A stretch of 64,000 bases of DNA from Gnomoniopsis sp. IMI 355080 (lineage: Eukaryota; Ascomycota; Sordariomycetes; Diaporthales; Gnomoniaceae), in the NCBI GenBank assembly GCA_027946555.1, contig JAPEVC010000140.1, positions 32,908 to 96,907 on the forward strand, given 5' to 3'. Below, in pieces: positions 22,815-32,609 of the stretch. Position numbers and translations under genes: made by a program. Every line of letters begins with the position of its first letter. Positions within the stretch are counted from its first letter, which is position 1. A model generated the notes under the pieces. That model was not told the origin of the DNA and searched no databases. It worked only from the letters and a program-made list of their open reading frames with translations.

Positions 22815-22842
22815 TTCTCTCTCTCTCTCTCTCTCTCTCTTC
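22815..22842. repeat. CT dinucleotide tract in a promoter
   Basis: A run of about 14 CT units ends some 30 bases before the methyltransferase ATG. Pyrimidine tracts of this kind are common just upstream of transcription or translation starts in filamentous fungi. Confidence 0.8.
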
Positions 22843-22874
22843 CCAACATTTCGCGTATTCCCCAACGCAAAACC

Positions 22875-23750
22875 ATGGCCTCCACCGAGTCCAACACCTA
22901 CAGCCACGGCCACTCCGCCGCAACCGTAGCCGGCCACGCCGCGCGCACCGCCGAGTTCTGCGCAGCCCACCTCCTCCCCCACCTTTCGCCCGGCGCCTCA
23001 ATCCTCGATGTGGGATGCGGGCCCGGCTCCATCACATCCACACTCGTCCCCTACGTCTCCCCCGGTGGTCGCGTCGTCGGCGTCGATAGTTCGGACGCGG
23101 TCATTGCGACGGCGCAGGAGCAGTTCGGATCTACTACTTCTTCTTCTTCTGGAGGTGCTGGTGCTGGTGCTGATGCTGGTGCTGCTGCTCTTGAGTTCCT
23201 TGTCGGGGATATCTTCAAGTTGCCGTTTGAAGACGAGACCTTTGACTTTGTCCATGCACACCAGGTCATTGTGCACTTGCCTCTCGACAAGGTGGCTGCG
23301 GCGTTGAGGGAGATGCGCCGGGTTTGCAAGGCCGGAGGGTTGGTTACGTTTCGGGATGCACGAGCTGAGAAGGGTGGGACGCAAGCTTACCCAAATGACC
23401 CGCTGCTTGCTCGGACGATGGATTTGTTTTGTCAGAGGATGTACTTGAAAAGCGGCGTTACTCCAGACTCAGTAGGGAGGTTTTTAAAGATTGCAAGGGA
23501 CGATGTGGGGTTCAAGGAGACTAGAAGGAAGTTTTCGGTAGATGCATGGGAGACGAAGGAGATGAGGGAGATGTGGGGCAACCAGTGGATGAGTAGGACG
23601 GAGGAGGACGGGTTCAAATCGTTTGTTAGGGAAAATGGGCTAGCAAGCGAGCAGGAATTGGCCGAAATTCCAAAGGCTTGGGCGAGGTGGAGGGATACGG
23701 AGGATGGGTGGTGCACGTTATTGCAGCTAGAGCATCTGTGTTGGAAGTGA
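22875..23750 (+). CDS. SAM-dependent class I methyltransferase
   Basis: Single-exon 291-residue protein of the UbiE/COQ5-like type. Motif I is ILDVGCGPGSITS, the acidic end of strand 2 is VVGVDSSDAVI, and motif II/III lies around FDFVHAHQVIVHLPLDKVAA followed by LREMRRVCKAGGLVTFRD. These form the SAM pocket of the Rossmann fold. An unusual low-complexity insert of Ser, then Gly/Ala/Asp, lies around residues 85-107, where other members have a short loop. It is probably cytosolic; the substrate is unknown. The start follows a CT-rich leader and the context AAAACCATGG is good. The downstream gene is convergent. Confidence 0.93.
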   Translation: MASTESNTYSHGHSAATVAGHAARTAEFCAAHLLPHLSPGASILDVGCGPGSITSTLVPYVSPGGRVVGVDSSDAVIATAQEQFGSTTSSSSGGAGAGADAGAAALEFLVGDIFKLPFEDETFDFVHAHQVIVHLPLDKVAAALREMRRVCKAGGLVTFRDARAEKGGTQAYPNDPLLARTMDLFCQRMYLKSGVTPDSVGRFLKIARDDVGFKETRRKFSVDAWETKEMREMWGNQWMSRTEEDGFKSFVRENGLASEQELAEIPKAWARWRDTEDGWCTLLQLEHLCWK

Positions 23751-24239
23751 AACAAATAGTGCAGTATACGGTGTAATCGAATCAGCAAACATAACCTGCT
23801 GTCTAAACCAAAGAGAAGGACTGAAATGATTTGACTGCCTGTATACGTCCGTACAAGCCAAAGTCCATCTCCATAAAAAAATTCGACAATAGGCTGCAAT
23901 GCCTAAGTCCCGCGGCCACCTCTCCTAGGTTCCTCAGACTCTGGCGATAATGTGCTTGGCCTTAGGGTGAGACTGAGGCTCACATACAACAAAAATGAAA
24001 TTAGTTTTGTGTCAAGATAACGTTTCATTCGTCACACTATTAGGTGAGAAGCTGAGGAGTACTATCCATGGAACCAGTCTGCAGGTTGACACCCTCACTG
24101 GTATTGTTACGCAACACAATTATTCCACGTCGGGAACTGTGCCTTGCTTCCCCTAATGCGCCCAAAAACGTTCCTTCATTGACCATATACCCAAAACCGA
24201 GACGCCGATGCCAGAAATCAAAGTGAAAGACCAGAAATA
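23751..24239. other. intergenic, convergent
   Basis: About 0.5 kb of 3' flanks between the methyltransferase and the 2EXR gene. Nothing else is seen. Confidence 0.55.
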
Positions 24240-25178
24240 TCACGCGACGACTTCCTGCGCAATGGCACTCGTCGGAGCCACATCAAAGCCTGCCATGGCT
24301 GACACGATGGACGCCAGTGGTGCGGGCTCTTTATAATCCTCGTCGTCGCCGTCCGTCCAACCCCTGTTAGGACCCCAGCAGATAGTGCGCTGGTTTGCTC
24401 TGGCAACGTCTAGCAGGCCCCTTGCCATATCGCCGGCCTTTCTGACGGATTCGTGCGCATCGAACTGTACCATCTGGGCATTGGGAAGGCCCTTGAGCAC
24501 ATCATCGAGGAGATTTTGGCAGAAATTTTCGTAGAAGCCGGGCGCCTTGCGCCAACCGGCAAAGATCTTATCGCTGGGGTCAATTTCGATGTAGACATGC
24601 AAGCGGCGCACGTTGACGCAATCTGCAAGGCCGAGCAGGTCATTGACGACCCAGCTTCGATAGGGTTTGCTCCAGCCAGGACCAAGACGCAGTTCGAGGG
24701 TCGTCATGTGAGCGCGGCACTGCGGTTTGACCTTGGCGAGGAGGCCTTTCTTCGCACGGGCTTGACGACCGTCTATGGGGAAAATGCGGAAAACCTTGGA
24801 ATTATAGAAGGTGTCGAAAGCTTCGTAGTAGATTTGGCGACAGACACGAAACAATGCCAACCGGCGATGGATGGTGAAGTAATTTCCGTGCTCAATGTCG
24901 ACGACGGGTCCGATCTCGCCGAAGTGGTATGCGTAGACCTTGAGGCGGACCTCGACGGGTAGGTCCATGAAGCGGAAGGGCTTGGGTTTGGGTTTCTTGG
25001 GGATGGGTTTGTTTTCGATGGGCACATCGAGGGTCAGATCGGCTATGTTGAGACTGTTGATGGGATCGTCGGCTTCGGCCTCGGGTGGACTTCTCAAGGT
25101 CGTGGCCGAGGAAATCGGGGTCGGGAAGGGGCCAGCGCCCTTAGCGCGAGACCCCTTGACCTGTCGACGAGGCGGCAT
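24240..25178 (-). CDS. 2EXR-type fungal protein
   Basis: Single-exon 312-residue protein. After a Pro/Lys-rich N-terminus comes FRFMDLPVEVRLKVYAYHF, the F-box-like opening of the fungal 2EXR family. It is followed by a beta-rich region with RLALFRVCRQIYYEAFDTFYN, the typical 'L...CRQIY.EA...Y' motif. The rest, with MTTLELRLGPGWSK and NVRRLHVYIEID, fits the conserved core of the family. These proteins are numerous in Pezizomycotina and their function is unknown; an adaptor role is sometimes supposed from the F-box likeness. It is divergent from TIM50. Confidence 0.85.
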   Translation of the reverse strand: MPPRRQVKGSRAKGAGPFPTPISSATTLRSPPEAEADDPINSLNIADLTLDVPIENKPIPKKPKPKPFRFMDLPVEVRLKVYAYHFGEIGPVVDIEHGNYFTIHRRLALFRVCRQIYYEAFDTFYNSKVFRIFPIDGRQARAKKGLLAKVKPQCRAHMTTLELRLGPGWSKPYRSWVVNDLLGLADCVNVRRLHVYIEIDPSDKIFAGWRKAPGFYENFCQNLLDDVLKGLPNAQMVQFDAHESVRKAGDMARGLLDVARANQRTICWGPNRGWTDGDDEDYKEPAPLASIVSAMAGFDVAPTSAIAQEVVA

Positions 25179-26067
25179 CCTTCAATGGTATCTATGAAGG
25201 GACTGAAGGGAAGTAATCTTCAGACGATAATCGAAGGCGGCCAAAGACTAGGTAAAATCGGAATTTGCGCGCCGAGCGACAGATGGTGGACTCGTCGATG
25301 TGCGATCGCGTGATGTGGCGAGGTGACTTCGGCGTGTCCGGTGAATGAAGCAGACGGCGTGCTATGGTCGAAATTGTGAGTTGCGTTCAATGTGTATTGT
25401 TCGAGTCTCTCTCTTTCAATTCCCCGTTCAAATCAAGTGTCGGCCCAAAAAACTCATCGGAGGGTGGTCCATCCCAGGTCGTGAGTGCGGGCAGTCATCG
25501 AGATGGGTGGCCACCCTCAAAACGCACCATCCGCGGCGAAAGCCATATTGAAGGATTGAAGAGGCTGAGGTGGTCGGCTGCTGTGCATGGAATAAGGCGT
25601 TTATTGTAGAAATGCAGAAAGGGGAGATTGGACAATGCGTGGTAATAGGTGAGGAGGCGTTGCGGGGAAGAAGTCATGAACGTGATCGGCCGATAATCGA
25701 TGTTGAAGGGGAGGTTTCGACTCAGATGGACGATCGAATGATGACATAAGGCTAGGAGTGGAGTCTACAGGGCCTATCCCAGTATACTCTGTTCCCACTG
25801 TGCTGCGATTGCAGGCATCCCTGCAAGCGAGTCCATCCCGGGAGCTTCTTGAAAATTTAGTGACGAAATGCGGACTCTGACCCGGCTCGAATAATTCAGC
25901 CCACTTTCCACCTTGTTCCAATCTTCAACCTCACCACAAAGCCATGATCACAACTTCCAGGCTGTGATCAAAAGTCACTTGTCTGCCCTCCCTCCCTCCT
26001 CCAGCTTGTCTCTTAGATTCGTTCTAGTATTTGGTACTGGAGCAGCCTCTTTCGCTCCCTTCCAGCC
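25179..26067. other. divergent promoter region of 2EXR and TIM50 genes
   Basis: About 0.9 kb with no supported gene. It separates two divergent starts and must carry both promoters. The last 100 bases before 26068 are pyrimidine-rich. Confidence 0.6.
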
Positions 26068-27824
26068 ATGCTTTCAAGGGTAGCTTTGCGCCTGGCTCAG
26101 CCAGCTGCCATATCCAGATATGCCTCCTCCCCTGCAGCAAGACGAGCAGCACCAGCCTTGTCAGCCATACCGACCATATGGAGTAGGGGAATGGCAAAAG
26201 CTGGCAAACCTCCACCAACTTCACGATTCAGCTCTCCTCAAAATAAATCTAGCTCCTCACCGAACACGCCTAAAGAGCAGCAACCGATAACGCCCCCGCC
26301 ACCACAAAACTCTACCCCCTCAGAGCCACCGAAGGCTCCGGCATCTTCACAAGACACCAGTGCGAAATCTGCGAAGCCTTCTGATTCAGCATCTGATCCC
26401 TCGACCAAGACGCCAGAGGAGCAGCAAATACCGGTATCAGAACTCCCCGACCTGACCCAAGGCCTCCCTTCAACCCTCGAGTATGAGACCACTGGCACCA
26501 CCCAGAAGGCTGCTCTTGAAGCTGTCGAAGAGGAAGCTGCAAGACCTGGATCAGGAGGTGGTGGTCGTGGAAAGGGAGAATTGCCCGCCTCGGCATATGT
26601 ATCCTCCACCGAACGGAAGCGCCAGAGGTTCGCAAACATCATGTTTGCTGCGACGTTGGGTACCATGGCGGCAGGTGTAGTGTATCTTGGCCGCAACTGG
26701 GACGAGGAGGGCTTGCAAAAGCACCCAGAAGTGCCCAATGGTTGGGGCCTAGGCCTGTGGTGGAACCGCGCATCCACGCGCATGAAAGAGGTCATGAACT
26801 ATTACCACGAGCCCGCCTTCGAGAAGCTCCTACCCGACCCGGATCCAATGTTCGAGCGGCCTTACACGCTTGTCATCAGTCTAGAAGATATGCTGGTACA
26901 CAGTGAATGGACGAGAGAGCACGGCTGGCGGTTGGCCAAGAGGCCTGGAGCCGACTACTTCCTGCACTATCTGAGCCAGTACTACGAGCTTGTCTTATTC
27001 ACCACGGTACCTTTTGCCATTGCTGAGCCGCTGGTGCGTAAGTTGGATCCGTACCGATTTATCGTGTGGCCACTATTCCGAGAGGCAACCAAGTATAAGG
27101 ACGGCGAGATCATCAAGGTAAACTCCCATTCCCACCTCCCAGCTTCGTGGAACCATCCTGACTCTTCGTTCCATAGGATTTATCTTACCTCAACCGTGAC
27201 CTCTCCAAGGTGATCGTCATCGACTCCAACCCCTCACACGTTCGTGCCCAGCCCGAGAACGCCATCATCCTGCCTCCCTGGAAAGGCGACCCCAAGGACA
27301 AGGAGCTTGTCAGCCTGATACCCTTCCTCGAATACATTCACACCATGCAGTATGCCGACGTGCGCAAAGTCCTCAAGTCTTTTGAGAACAAGCACATTCC
27401 GACTGAATTCGCACGCCGTGAGGGTCTCGCCCGCGCCGCCTTCAACAAGCAGCTCGAGGAGGAACGTCGCAAGCACCCTAACAAGGGCTCGTCCGGTATG
27501 GCGGCGCTGGGAAGCCTGTTTGGCCTCAAGCCAAAGAACATGAATCTGTTGGTCGTGCCCGACGGCGAGATTAACCCGGCGGACGCATTTGCACAGGGCA
27601 AGATGCTGCAGGATATTGCGCGTGAGCGTGGACAGCGCAACTACGAAGAGATTGAGAAGATGATCCGTGAGAATGGTGAGAAGTGGCTCAAAGAGGAGGC
27701 CGCGATGATGGAGCAGGCCCAGAAGGAGGCTATGAATAGCATGAAGAGTGGCTTTACGAGCTGGTTTGTCCCAAGCGGAGGGGCCGAGAAGAAGGACGAA
27801 GGCGAGAAAAAACCGACGGCTTGA
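26068..27824 (+). CDS. TIM50: mitochondrial import inner membrane translocase subunit Tim50
   Basis: Exons 26068-27117 and 27177-27824 (59-base intron, phase 0) encode 565 residues. The N-terminus is a basic, Ser/Ala-rich mitochondrial presequence, followed by a long Pro/Ser-rich segment. One membrane span lies near residues 187-208 (IMFAATLGTMAAGVVYLG). After it comes the FCP1-like domain in the intermembrane space: RPYTLVISLEDMLVHSEW, KRPGADYFLHYLSQYYELVLFT (in part), and VIVIDSNPSHVRAQPENAI. The DxDxT nucleophile of active phosphatases is replaced by SLEDM, as expected for Tim50, which is a receptor and not an enzyme. It accepts presequence proteins from TOM and passes them to TIM23. The C-terminus is charged and coiled-coil-like. 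The long Pro/Ser linker is typical of filamentous fungi. Confidence 0.96.
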
Positions 27825-28438
27825 GCACCGTCTGGAGTGCCATCATGGCGCTTGGACCTTTCTTACAGCCTGCTTTGTCGATGGTTTGAAGCACGCATCC
27901 GTCGAAAGGGACATCGAAATTCGCAACTCTCCTCTACATACTTATTTGATTGAAGTGGACGTTTGTCAGGGAAGTGAAGGGATGGATTTGGGCGGCATGT
28001 GCATTGGGAGCAACCGGACTTGTGAGTCCGATGTGGTATGTAAAGGGCCCTGATCGTCATCCTTCTCCCAGGATTGGTTGTACTATAAGTTGCGAGATAT
28101 CAAAGCGCAGGATTGGAATATGTAGAACAGGCATAGATGGGTCCCACATATGAAGGGCGTGTACGAATTGACGAGGTGGTTGCATCCCAGGAAGGCTGCT
28201 TTAGTCTTCATGACGAGCTGCCATTACCCATCCATCGACGCCGCGATACCGTACAATTTGTTTCGCCGTTCCAAAGAATGATCCTTACAGACAGAAGGTT
28301 CACATTGCTCCTAATGTGATATCATGTTTCACACCTATACAGCTAGGCAATATTATAAAATTACCGCTCAAAGCAAGAAGGCCCAGAAACTATCTCAGTG
28401 CTGCGTCTGAATACTTCGTCGATCTGGCGGCCCATTCA
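27825..28438. other. intergenic, convergent
   Basis: About 0.6 kb between the 3' ends of TIM50 and the MAPEG-like gene. No feature is seen. Confidence 0.55.
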
Positions 28439-29112
28439 CTAGGCACCCCTTGCTAACCTCCAACAGACATTCACCACCGCACTCGTGGCCAGCACATGAC
28501 TCAACGTCCTCGGAGGCGCGAGATCCGCTAGGTAGCTCACATAATACACGCCCACCTTCAACAGGACATGCAAGCCCAACAGATTCGTAATCTGCGCATC
28601 GGCAGGCGCCAGGCTCTGTGCGAGGGATGCGGCTATCGCGTAGCCTGCAAAATTCTCCAGCAGGCCATAGTGCGCAGACCGTAGACGCAGCGGCAAGCCA
28701 TCAAGGGAGTGAACATGCTTTCGGGGTGTGTTATTGTCGAGACCTTCGCGCCGAGCCATCGCCTGCCCTGCGGCTGAGAGGGCACCCGTTGCGCCAAACG
28801 TCATGAACAGATACAGCGCGGTCAGCGCGGGAATGGTCCGGCCGGGGGCGACGCCGCCGGGGATGAGGAGCTTCAGGGTGCCTTGGATGAGGCTTTGGAG
28901 TAGGCCGTCTGCTTTGGTGATGCTGGAGGTGATGGGGATACCGACGAGGTAGGCTGCTGCGAAGCCACCAATGGCAGCCCCGGATGGGTTGACGCTGCGC
29001 GACGTTTGTGAGTGGACGAGCTGTTTGGTATCTTCAAGTTTCAAAAGTCCACTTACATCCCATCGCTATTGGCAGCTAGCTCCTCGCCAGCTGATGCCTT
29101 CTTGGGAGGCAT
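28439..29112 (-). CDS. MAPEG-like membrane protein
   Basis: Exons (complement) 29057-29112 and 28439-28994 join over a 62-base intron (GTAAGT ... GCGCAG), giving 203 residues that begin MPPKKASAGEELAANSDGI. The body has four hydrophobic segments: a glycine-rich first one (AAIGGFAAAYLVGIPI), TIPALTALYLFMTFGATGAL, a span starting ENFAGYAIAASLAQ, and VLLKVGVYYVSYLADL. The order and the ENF.GYAI plus Y..YL.D motifs are those of MAPEG proteins (microsomal glutathione transferase / eicosanoid enzymes). In fungi the substrates are unknown. It sits in ER or other internal membranes by family. The short first exon was found by extending the frame through a consensus intron. Confidence 0.82.
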
Positions 29113-29260
29113 TGTTATTTTCAATATTTTCAGATACGTGTATTAGGAGTTTGTGAGAGTTTGGGAGTCGCTAGTTCTTACGCTGAAGGCTGGAGATATG
29201 AAAGTTGGGGCGAGCCGAGGTCAGGACGGCGGGATCTACATATACTCCAACTTTTGCGAG

Positions 29261-29731
29261 CTACGTCTTCGAATACCCAAATAACTTAATTACGTCAATT
29301 CCAAACATTTCTTCGGTCGGGGGACTAGAAAGCGCACTATAACAACGTTCCGGTTCCGGATTTAGGCTCTCAAGCAATTGTTGGAAAAGTAGACCCCAAA
29401 TCAGTGAAGGTTGCTCATAGTCTGCTGCAAGCTGTTTTCCCAGCGCGTAGTGATCAGAAGTAGCTGTGGCAGAAGGGTAAGTAGAGATGCTCTTCAGGTC
29501 TACAATGCATGTGAGGCTGGTATTGTCTTCCCGCCTTTCTGCTGCCGGGTCACTCTTCAAGCTCCGTATTGCTAATATGCATTTTACGGAATCGTCGACC
29601 GACGCTGATGGAAATACGAAGGAGCCAAATCTGCCACTGGCCAGATTGAGAACGAAGAGAGACCTCTTCAGACCAGCTGTCGATACTCGTTTAAGAGACA
29701 TGATAACGCCTCCTCCATCGTAGTTGGTCAT
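29261..29731 (-). CDS. hypothetical protein, doubtful
   Basis: An open 156-codon frame with a balanced amino-acid composition and no low complexity, but no domain I can name, no signal peptide and no membrane span. It lies between the MAPEG-like and F-box genes on the same strand. The opposite strand also has open frames here, so the case rests on length alone. It may be a small real gene, an exon of a larger one, or chance. Confidence 0.35.
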   Translation of the reverse strand: MTNYDGGGVIMSLKRVSTAGLKRSLFVLNLASGRFGSFVFPSASVDDSVKCILAIRSLKSDPAAERREDNTSLTCIVDLKSISTYPSATATSDHYALGKQLAADYEQPSLIWGLLFQQLLESLNPEPERCYSALSSPPTEEMFGIDVIKLFGYSKT

Positions 29732-30014
29732 AACAACCCGCTATTTACGTGCTGTACAGGCTCGAAAAGATCAGAGTAATATTTGTGGCCAGTGGGTATC
29801 CGTCAAATTAGATCAGCCTCTTTAAAAATATGCTAAACTTCCAGACCACGTATCAACCGATCAGATAGTAGCCTCAAACATGATGTCTCGGATGGCATCT
29901 GGATCTCCTGGATGATACGTACTCCCAAAACACTAAATCCAATCATACACAAGGAGTCGTTGTAAGCTTGTAAATCAATGCAAAAATCATTGACTTGATG
30001 ATTTCCTTGACGCT

Positions 30015-31985
30015 TCACTCAATTCCTTCAGTGGCGTCTTTCGAACACGTATCCAGTGGAAAGCTCTTCCAACTCTCCCACGGCCGATTGTCCTCCTCAG
30101 AGGGCCATACACGCTGCCACATGTCGAACAAATCTTTGAACAAATACTCATCTCTGCTCTCCTCAAGGTACTTGGCTTGACAGCTTGAATGGTCCAGCCT
30201 AGATTCCCGGCCCATCTCGGTCACTTGCAGCACATCCCGTGCATCGTCGCGAACGCCCCGCTCAACCAACCATATTCTCTGCAAAGCCGCTAGAAAGGGT
30301 AACATGACAGGAGTGCGTGGGCTCCACCTTCCAGCAGGTTGGAACATTTCACCACGAGAAGCGTCTATTTTGACTCGTTCAAGCGGTAGCACTGCTCCGC
30401 CCAAGGCGTTTTTGGCATTGTTGACAACATCAAAGATGGCGTGTGCGAGGTCCCGATCAACGGCGCTATTGACTAAAACGTCGTATATATGACCTTGACG
30501 GTAAGGACGGAGTGGTCCATCCACTGTCCTGGCGTCTTCGGCGCCAAACCAGGGCTCAATCATTGTCCCGTGGCTGATCAACTCTCCGTTCGGGTCGAAA
30601 AACTCGACAGTGCTGTCGAGTCCCGGTGGAGAGGCATCCAGGTGGAGTGTGAGATGTTGCAACCGGCGCAGACGTCCTATGGCGCGGTATAGTGACACCT
30701 CCTTGGCATTCCCTCGTGATCGCCGAACTTCCACAGTCAGCTCTTCCAAAAAAGGGCAAACATCGGCGAGTTGACGTATATGATCATCTTTTATTGGTTC
30801 GCCAAATAAGTGCACTCGGGTCGAAAAGTCGAGATGGCGCAGGTTTGGGTTGAGGCCAGGCAGGAGAGATATTGATCGTGCCCAGTCTGTGAGCTTCAAT
30901 GTCGTTAGGCGGGGGAGGTCGTGAAGAAAAGTCAGCAGTGTTTTCCAATACTCTGCTCGAGTTGTTTTCGCACATGTGAAAACAAGGGTCTCGAGGACGG
31001 GAAATTCTTTCGCTCCTGGTAAGCCATCCAAGCGTGTGATGACCAAATCAAGTTTGAGGACGCGCAGTGCAGAGAAGTTGCCATCGACTACCCAAGAGAC
31101 TGCGTTGAAAGATACTGGAGATTCGGGAAAGTTTGGCCTCATTAGATGGACAATTTCCAAAGGCACGCGCGGGCGAGTTTCACTACTAGTCCGGCCGCTG
31201 TTCCTGTCGTCGAAGTCGACTTCCTCGCCGGCTGGCAGCAATACATGCGCCTCTTTCATGTGACTGGCCTGGTGTCTCGCAAAGTCCCATGCCACGCGCT
31301 CGGCTGCAAGGTTGAGTACGCCAATACTGTAAAGGCAAGGAGAAGCCACCGGCGAATTTTCGCGCGGATCGATAGTCTCTTTGGCTAGACTCAGGTGGAA
31401 GGCATAATTATGAAGGCGGCACCTCGGCAAGTCGGCGTGCAACGTGTGCAAGAGACATGGTGGAAATTGTACGGGGCATGCGTAAAAGAGATCAGCGAGG
31501 CCGGAAAACCGCTTCATCAGGCGAGCCACTGCTTTCCAGCAATCTCTCGTTATTGAGGACTCATTGAAATTGGGAAATCGAAATTGATAGCTGCTGTAGA
31601 GGTCCCAACAAGATCGCAATCCCGACTCATCGTCATATCGTTCACACGGGTGTAAAGATAGGTAGCCTCCGGTTGGTTGTTCTGTGTCCTCTGTCGCGCA
31701 GTGGAGAATGAGTCTGCGCACATGCCGAAAGCCGTTCTCACGGAGAAGTATGGATTCCCATTTCTGAACGTCTTGGAGTAGTTGCTGTCCACTTGCAATC
31801 GTGAATCTGATGGTCCTGAATAGGAGTCCGCTCGCAATAGCGTAACACGTCTTGTCAACCTGAGAAAAAGCCAAAAGACTGGCTGGGTGCGCTTCGTCAA
31901 GATATTCACACACACGTCCTATCAACTCCGAGTGCAAGTCTTCGAAATTGGTTGATCCCATCGTCAATATGGCCAGTTTCTGCAC
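30015..31985 (-). CDS. F-box protein with leucine-rich-like region
   Basis: Single-exon protein of 656 residues (648 if started at the Met at 31961). Near the N-terminus lies an F-box: LHSELIGRVCEYLDEAHPAS then LLAFSQVDKTCYAIASGLLF. F-box domains bind Skp1 in SCF ubiquitin ligases. The remainder has irregular leucine-rich stretches (RLTTLKLTDWARSISLLPGL, NPNLRHLDFSTRV, CPFLEELTVEVRRSRG, RLRRLQHLTLHLDASP) that look like substrate-binding LRRs. Fungi have large numbers of such genes; the target is unknown. No TM or signal sequence is present. Confidence 0.88.
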   Translation of the reverse strand: MQKLAILTMGSTNFEDLHSELIGRVCEYLDEAHPASLLAFSQVDKTCYAIASGLLFRTIRFTIASGQQLLQDVQKWESILLRENGFRHVRRLILHCATEDTEQPTGGYLSLHPCERYDDESGLRSCWDLYSSYQFRFPNFNESSITRDCWKAVARLMKRFSGLADLFYACPVQFPPCLLHTLHADLPRCRLHNYAFHLSLAKETIDPRENSPVASPCLYSIGVLNLAAERVAWDFARHQASHMKEAHVLLPAGEEVDFDDRNSGRTSSETRPRVPLEIVHLMRPNFPESPVSFNAVSWVVDGNFSALRVLKLDLVITRLDGLPGAKEFPVLETLVFTCAKTTRAEYWKTLLTFLHDLPRLTTLKLTDWARSISLLPGLNPNLRHLDFSTRVHLFGEPIKDDHIRQLADVCPFLEELTVEVRRSRGNAKEVSLYRAIGRLRRLQHLTLHLDASPPGLDSTVEFFDPNGELISHGTMIEPWFGAEDARTVDGPLRPYRQGHIYDVLVNSAVDRDLAHAIFDVVNNAKNALGGAVLPLERVKIDASRGEMFQPAGRWSPRTPVMLPFLAALQRIWLVERGVRDDARDVLQVTEMGRESRLDHSSCQAKYLEESRDEYLFKDLFDMWQRVWPSEEDNRPWESWKSFPLDTCSKDATEGIE

Positions 31986-32609
31986 CCGGTTGTACTGGAC
32001 AGCGAAGTATGATCATGCTGTCTCTCTCTTACTGTCGATTTAAAATTGACTCTCTCACCAGTTCCAAGAATATGAACGAATATGAACATAGTCCCGTGGG
32101 GTTTGGACGTTTCCGGGAGGAAGAAGTAGGGGGTGGGTCGCAGAATGCTGACGTAAACAGCAGCGGGTAATCCAGATGTTCCATAAAAACCAGGCGCATA
32201 GAACGCTAAGTGACAAGAAAGCTAGCACAGGGCATATCAAACTGCATGTATGTATGCAGGTATGATACCATCCTGCTGGACGTTTTAAGACGAATCATCA
32301 CTAATAGGCCCGGTCATTCTAAGCTGGAAGCGGGTATAAGTCTGGCCATGTGGGTCTTATTCACGTCGCAGCCGCTTTACCGGGTTCGGCCACAGTCCAA
32401 TGGAAAGGCCTATTTTATAGATTGCAACCCACAAAGGGGAAGGTTTCCCCCGAAAGTGAAGATGTATATATCCTGATTCCGTATTAGATCTTCATTTGAC
32501 CAGGCAGTTGTTGATTTCCACGCCACTAATTCTGTGTGCATTATGTTTATTCATTTTTTGTTGCACTGCTTGACACAACTGACTATGTTGAGCCCAATTA
32601 AATACTTGT
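31986..32609. other. intergenic, 0.6 kb
   Basis: Lies between the F-box start and the 3' end of the rhodopsin-domain gene, both on the minus strand. No feature is seen. Confidence 0.55.

Larger units (their letters stand above)
19065..22874. other. gene-poor stretch, 3.8 kb, with degenerate repeats
   Basis: No gene with a recognisable domain. It contains a degenerate tandem duplication at 20334-20760 (separate entry) and two adjacent copies of CCGGCCGTAAG near 22570-22592. A long CT tract at about 22815-22842 lies just upstream of the methyltransferase start. An 80-codon open frame at 21733-21975 and others at 20.4-21.2 kb have no family resemblance I can name. Confidence 0.55.
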
